Source: Proteobacteria bacterium UBA1278
Lineage (GTDB): Bacteria; Pseudomonadota; Gammaproteobacteria; Comchoanobacterales; Comchoanobacteraceae
NCBI GenBank assembly: GCA_002308435.1
Contig: DBUY01000071.1
Location: 15,955 to 33,384, forward strand
Direction of reading: 5' to 3'
Length of the DNA: 17,430 bases
Of the stretch, positions 14,255-17,430 are shown one piece after another (within the stretch, counting starts at the first letter, position 1; each line of letters opens with the position of its first letter). The notes below the pieces were generated by a model. That model was not told the DNA's origin and searched no databases. It worked only from the letters and a program-made list of their open reading frames with translations. The position numbers and the translations under genes are program-made.

Positions 14255-15202
14255 GTGTTTGCACGTATCGTCGCTAGCCAAATTTATTTACCACAGCGAA
14301 TTGTGTCCAATCATGAGCTATCGGAATCTCTTGATACTTCTCACGAGTGGATCGTCAAGCGCACTGGTATACATGCGCGCCACATCTTAGCTGATGATGA
14401 GACCGCTAGCTCGATGGCATTATCCGCCTGTCAGCGTCTTTTAGCAGAACAAAATATAGATCCATCCTTGATCGGTTCTATTATTGTTGCGACGAGCACA
14501 TCCCATACGGCGATGCCCTCAATTGCTTGTCAGCTTGCGAATTCGCTTGGGATCAATGATGCATTCTCACTCGATGTTAATGCTGCATGTTCAGGATTTC
14601 TTTACGCCTTGTCTCTTGGTAATGATCGAATACGTCACCATAACGATCACTACAGCTTGATTGTCGGTGTAGACGCGATGAGCCGTATAACCGACTGGAG
14701 TGATCGTTCTACAGCTGTCCTCTTCGGTGATGGCGCGGGCGCAATTCTTCTAAAATCAGATCCCGATACTGGGTTAATTGGTATTCGTTGTGGCTCTGAA
14801 TCACATGGTGAAGAATTACTACGTGTTCACGGCAATCTTCACTCATCACAACCTTGCACACTCTCTATGGATGGCAAAGAGGTATTTCGGTTTGCAGTTG
14901 ACCGGCTATACACGACCTCTCAGAATCTGCTTGCTTCACATGGGATTGACCCACAATCTATTGATTGGGTTGTACCCCATCAAGCCAATAGCCGCATACT
15001 TGACTACGTGACAAAGCAATTTGATATTTCTCCCCTGCGTGTTGTTAAGACGATGGCGCAACATGCGAATACATCGGCTGCATCAATACCCCTCGCATTG
15101 CACTCGCTGCGTGATTCGGGGAAGCTAGTCAGAGGCCACCGATTGCTTTTTAAAGCTTTTGGTGCTGGATTTACCTGGGGTGCCGCTGTTTGTGAGTATT
15201 AG
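14255..15202 (+). CDS. fabH: 3-oxoacyl-[acyl carrier protein] synthase III
   Basis: The 315-residue product starts fatty-acid synthesis by condensing acetyl-CoA with malonyl-ACP. The catalytic Cys112 sits in DVNAACSGFLYAL exactly as in E. coli, with His242 in VPHQANSRI and Asn272 in HANTSAASIPL; WIVKRTGIHARH and LFGDGAGAILL are family motifs. The GTG start (FARIVASQIYLP) aligns with the E. coli N terminus; no in-frame ATG is near. No Shine-Dalgarno is visible, so translation may be weak or leader-short. It is transcribed away from fabG; usually it is co-directional in plsX-fabH-fabD-fabG. Placement under its own promoter separates initiation from the elongation genes. Confidence 0.95.
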   Translation: MFARIVASQIYLPQRIVSNHELSESLDTSHEWIVKRTGIHARHILADDETASSMALSACQRLLAEQNIDPSLIGSIIVATSTSHTAMPSIACQLANSLGINDAFSLDVNAACSGFLYALSLGNDRIRHHNDHYSLIVGVDAMSRITDWSDRSTAVLFGDGAGAILLKSDPDTGLIGIRCGSESHGEELLRVHGNLHSSQPCTLSMDGKEVFRFAVDRLYTTSQNLLASHGIDPQSIDWVVPHQANSRILDYVTKQFDISPLRVVKTMAQHANTSAASIPLALHSLRDSGKLVRGHRLLFKAFGAGFTWGAAVCEY

Positions 15203-15517
15203 TCAAGTTTTGACATGGGATGCGAAAAGCGTAGTGTAAATGGCTTAGACTGTTTTCAATAAATCGGTAGTCAAATTCATCTGGGTCGCTCAACAAGTCC
15301 CTGATACTAATCTAAAATATCTGGAGAGATCTCAGTGTATCAGGCTGATCTTAACTGCCATGATTGTGTTGCCTTTTTTAGTAAACCCATAATCACTGTA
15401 ACTTCACGTTAATTTCGATCTTTTCTATCAACATAATGACGGCATTTTACTGAATACCATGCGACGCTGATTTGGATTCCTATCAATGATTATCTATGAA
15501 CGGTTTACTTGCATAAT
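15203..15517. other. Non-coding stretch after fabH
   Basis: No gene is seen between the converging fabH and the minus-strand unknown gene. An 8-bp perfect inverted repeat, CCTGATAC (15300-15307) and GTATCAGG (15337-15344), encloses a loop that itself contains the palindrome GAGATCTC. It is not followed by a T-run on either strand. It may be a transcript-end structure or a protein site. Confidence 0.45.
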
Positions 15518-16048
15518 TTAAGCTGCTGCTGTTAATGCTTTAGGGGTTAAATATCCCGGTGACTCCACATCCAGTATGTGATTTTCTTGCTCTAGCTCTG
15601 TGAGATGAGTCATATCATCGTTCAGTTTTCTACTATGAGATTGTGTATTAGGCTCGAGCCTAACTAACTGCTCTTCTAATCTTCGTGAATCATTCGATCT
15701 CGAGAGAATATCTTCCTGGATGTGCTTATAAATCTGATCTGCTAATTTGGCGCTGTCGTATGTGTTCTCTACAAGCATGTCTGCCTGGCTACTCCACCAC
15801 AAATGCGTAACACCAGCCAGGCTCAGAAGAGAGTCAAAGGCACTGCTATTCGGCATGACGGACAGTCGGCTAGCAAGTGAGATTGCGGTCATGAATCTTG
15901 CACAGGGTGTCACATACTGCTTGACTGTGTTGCGTAGCGATTTGCTGAAGATATTTGGCGTATACTTCAGAAAATCCGGGATTGTGTCGCATAAAATAGC
16001 GGCAATCACCAGATTACTAGGGTTCATGATTGTATATATACTTGCCAT
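15518..16048 (-). CDS. Unrecognised protein, second gene of a two-gene unit
   Basis: The 176-residue product is not one I recognise. A hydrophobic stretch at residues 11-20 (NLVIAAILCD) is too short and interrupted for a firm membrane call. Residues 35-80 are Ser/Ala/Leu-rich with a WWSS pair near 84, and residues 120-160 (SRRLEEQLVRLEPN...LTELEQEN) look like a charged helix or coiled coil. The tail is TPKALTAAA. AAGGAG stands 6 nt before the ATG, the best ribosome site in this part of the window, so the gene is clearly meant to be translated. It follows the repeat protein gene by 38 nt and probably shares its promoter. Confidence 0.75.
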   Translation of the reverse strand: MASIYTIMNPSNLVIAAILCDTIPDFLKYTPNIFSKSLRNTVKQYVTPCARFMTAISLASRLSVMPNSSAFDSLLSLAGVTHLWWSSQADMLVENTYDSAKLADQIYKHIQEDILSRSNDSRRLEEQLVRLEPNTQSHSRKLNDDMTHLTELEQENHILDVESPGYLTPKALTAAA

Positions 16049-16086
16049 AATGCACTCCTTTGTTTCTTTGTCTTGATCAATCTCTC

Positions 16087-16668
16087 TCAGCTCACATATG
16101 TCGGCTTATTGTTATTCAACGTGCTTTCCACATCTCTATTACTATATTTGTGTATCATGAGCGCAAACAAAGCGACAATCAGACCAACCTGTTTGATGCT
16201 GATGGTTTGCCAGGGGGCATCGCTGGGAAAAAAATCACTGGGTACAACTGAAAACTGGTTTGCCGCAGCTGATTGTGCTGATGCCGTTTGAATAGATGTG
16301 CTCATGCTACTGGAGTGAGCTGCCACAACCGCTCCGACGACTGGTATGATATTGCTGATGGATGATAATGCAGACTGATTGGGCTCGTTTGCTTGTGCTA
16401 GCACAGGACTGACATCACTTATTGCTGGTATAACGCTGCTCAATGTGGATACTGCTGCTTGATTGGTTTCGTTTGACTGCGCTAACACAGGACTGACGTC
16501 GCTTGTCGTGGTCATCAACTCTGGGCCAGAGTGTATCCTATCAGTGGGCAGTAAACTTGTTATTCTGGTGAGTGAGGTCACCGTTTCTTTGAATGCCTGA
16601 TGTGCTAGATGTAGAGCCAATAGCATTGTGTATGCGAACTGATCTTTTTTTTCAGTCGTTACTGTCAT
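16087..16668 (-). CDS. Unrecognised repeat protein with C-terminal membrane anchor
   Basis: The 193-residue product is not one I recognise. A mixed N-terminal helix region (1-45) is followed by two adjacent 28-residue repeats (residues 56-83 and 84-111) beginning SDVSPVLAQ-NE-NQ and ending in a hydrophobic -IP-; a Ser/Ala-rich linker (112-140); and one hydrophobic segment at 156-172 (ISIKQVGLIVALFALMI) near the C terminus followed by HKYSNR. There is no N-terminal signal peptide. The layout is that of a tail-anchored protein, a form seen among membrane-targeted bacterial effectors, but nothing directly shows export. A TTGTAA-16-TATAAT promoter lies upstream; the ribosome site is weak. Confidence 0.72.
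   Translation of the reverse strand: MTVTTEKKDQFAYTMLLALHLAHQAFKETVTSLTRITSLLPTDRIHSGPELMTTTSDVSPVLAQSNETNQAAVSTLSSVIPAISDVSPVLAQANEPNQSALSSISNIIPVVGAVVAAHSSSMSTSIQTASAQSAAANQFSVVPSDFFPSDAPWQTISIKQVGLIVALFALMIHKYSNRDVESTLNNNKPTYVS
16336..16503 (-). repeat. Two tandem 84-bp coding repeats
   Basis: Two copies (16503-16420 and 16419-16336) of an 84-bp, 28-codon unit. The first 44 bases agree at 36 positions (16461-16504 against 16377-16420), including an identical CACAGGACTGAC core 84 nt apart; most differences are at wobble positions, so the copies are old and the protein repeat is kept. Confidence 0.85.
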
Positions 16669-16696
16669 TATTAATCACTTATCTTTTGTTGGTTAT

Positions 16697-16724
16697 ATTA
16701 TATCACAATTAAACGCGATTACAA
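16697..16724 (-). promoter_or_regulatory. Promoter for the repeat-protein unit
   Basis: On the minus strand TTGTAA (16724-16719), 16 nt, TATAAT (16702-16697, perfect -10). The start would be about 20-25 nt before the ATG at 16668. Confidence 0.7.
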
Positions 16725-17031
16725 TATTTCCTAGATGATTGCGTAGAAATATGCATAAAAATTATTCATAAATGATCCACCTATCTAATTCACTTAGATA
16801 CGGCTACTATTCGTGTTTTTACATTTTATCTTACGTTTACGACGCTGGACTATTTGTCTAATTTGGAAGATTGTCTACGGTCGTTCTCTGAACGGTAATA
16901 CTTTACTTAATATGCTTTGTATAATCTGTATTGCCGAGCTATGTGATGTCGCAAAACTCTCTATCTGAATTAGCACTCAGTTAGTGTTGACAGTTTTTAA
17001 TCGAGAAAACACGTTGCAAACGTTACACTGA
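16725..17031. other. Non-coding stretch
   Basis: About 300 nt of AT-rich sequence without a gene. A 5-bp hairpin ACGTT-tgc-AACGT (about 17011-17023), read on the minus strand, lies just after the acidic gene stop and is followed by GTTTTC; it could be a weak terminator. A TTGACA at about 16987 on the plus strand has no fitting -10. Confidence 0.4.
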
Positions 17032-17430
17032 TTAGTCAGGATGATCGGTTGGATCGTTGTTGGCATTGTCATCTACCTCATCGTCCGACGTGCTATCATC
17101 TGCACGCAGGTTCTTTTCTACCACTTCTACTCTTCTATTTGCTGCTGAAACGTCCGTTTGAGTTTCTTGCTTGTCTGTTGTAAGCACTTCTTGATTGATG
17201 TTGTCTTTAACCTCGCCTTTACACTCTTCATCATTATTGTTGACCTCTTCAGCATCTTTCACATTGCGATTAGCGTCAGTTTTTCTGACCATTTTCTCAT
17301 TCTCGCCTTCACTGGCTTCTTTGTCTTTGCCGTCTTCCTCTTTTTCGCCTTCCTCTTCTTCGCCTTCCTCTTTTTCGCCTTCCTCTTCTTCGCCTTCCTC
17401 TTCTTCGCCTTCTTCGCCTTCTTCGTCTTC
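17032..17430 (-). CDS. Very acidic low-complexity protein (C-terminal part)
   Basis: The frame is open from the right edge to the TAA at 17032, 132 codons, so the gene starts beyond the window. The visible part begins with about 32 residues of Glu/Gly runs (EEEEG and EKEEG units), then a mixed-charge stretch (DGKDKEASEGENEK), and ends in a hydrophilic Asp/Asn/Glu-rich region (NNNDEE, RADDSTSDDEVDDNANND) finishing TDHPD. Almost no hydrophobic residues occur, so this part should be disordered. A Met at 17292 could serve as a start, but with the same frame open and the same composition upstream I consider it internal. Function unknown; acidic disordered tails bind basic proteins, cations or nucleic-acid-binding partners. 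The N-terminal domain would decide. Confidence 0.7.
   Translation of the reverse strand, partial: EDEEGEEGEEEEGEEEEGEKEEGEEEEGEKEEDGKDKEASEGENEKMVRKTDANRNVKDAEEVNNNDEECKGEVKDNINQEVLTTDKQETQTDVSAANRRVEVVEKNLRADDSTSDDEVDDNANNDPTDHPD
17334..17430 (-). repeat. 15-bp in-frame minisatellite encoding EEEEG/EKEEG
   Basis: Five head-to-tail 15-bp units run from 17334 to 17408 (plus-strand form CTTCCTCTTYTTCGC), alternating T or C at one position, followed by shortened 9-bp units (CTTCTTCGC) to the window edge. Every unit is a multiple of three, so changes in copy number keep the frame. One strand is nearly all purine. Confidence 0.92.

Overview
The window reads as chromosomal DNA of a gammaproteobacterium with a modest GC content. 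The main evidence is the fabG-acpP-fabF / mltG-tmk-holB neighbourhood, a groES-groEL pair behind a sigma-32-like promoter, and an E. coli-sized malic enzyme. Several unrecognised proteins (a tail-anchored repeat protein, a very acidic repeat protein and an orphan inside the fab cluster) would fit a host-associated lineage such as Legionellales/Coxiella relatives. That placement is inference; no rRNA or other marker is present to fix the taxon.

Left block (1-1847, plus strand): the 3' end of an S41 (CtpA-type) C-terminal processing protease, a 10-nt-overlapping gene for a small protein with a signal peptide, and a cytosolic 5'-nucleotidase of the NT5C1 type 4 nt further on. Next, on the minus strand, lie an NAD-type malic enzyme and, 8 nt upstream of it, a tyrosine recombinase with a complete catalytic set (4837-1908). 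They are separated by a strong hairpin terminator (4891-4918) from groES-groEL (6890-4938). Divergent from groES is a pentein-fold (dimethylarginine hydrolase/arginine deiminase-like) protein at 7044-7829 that appears to lack the catalytic His and Cys.

Middle block (7836-14123, minus strand): fabG-acpP-fabF and mltG-tmk-holB, the classical fatty-acid/thymidylate/clamp-loader cluster, but split by an orphan gene (10712-11374) that has its own good promoter and about 460 nt of non-coding DNA upstream. fabH is present but turned round, diverging from fabG; fabD and plsX, which normally sit beside these genes, are not in the window. Promoter-like sites can be read in front of fabH, fabG, acpP, mltG and the orphan, so the cluster seems to be several transcription units rather than one operon.

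Right block (15203-17430): no recognisable housekeeping gene. It holds a two-gene minus-strand unit (16668-15518) of unknown proteins, the first with two 28-residue repeats and a C-terminal membrane segment, and the C-terminal part of a highly acidic protein encoded by a 15-bp purine/pyrimidine-asymmetric tandem repeat that runs off the right edge. This block and the orphan at 10712-11374 are the best candidates for undescribed biology.
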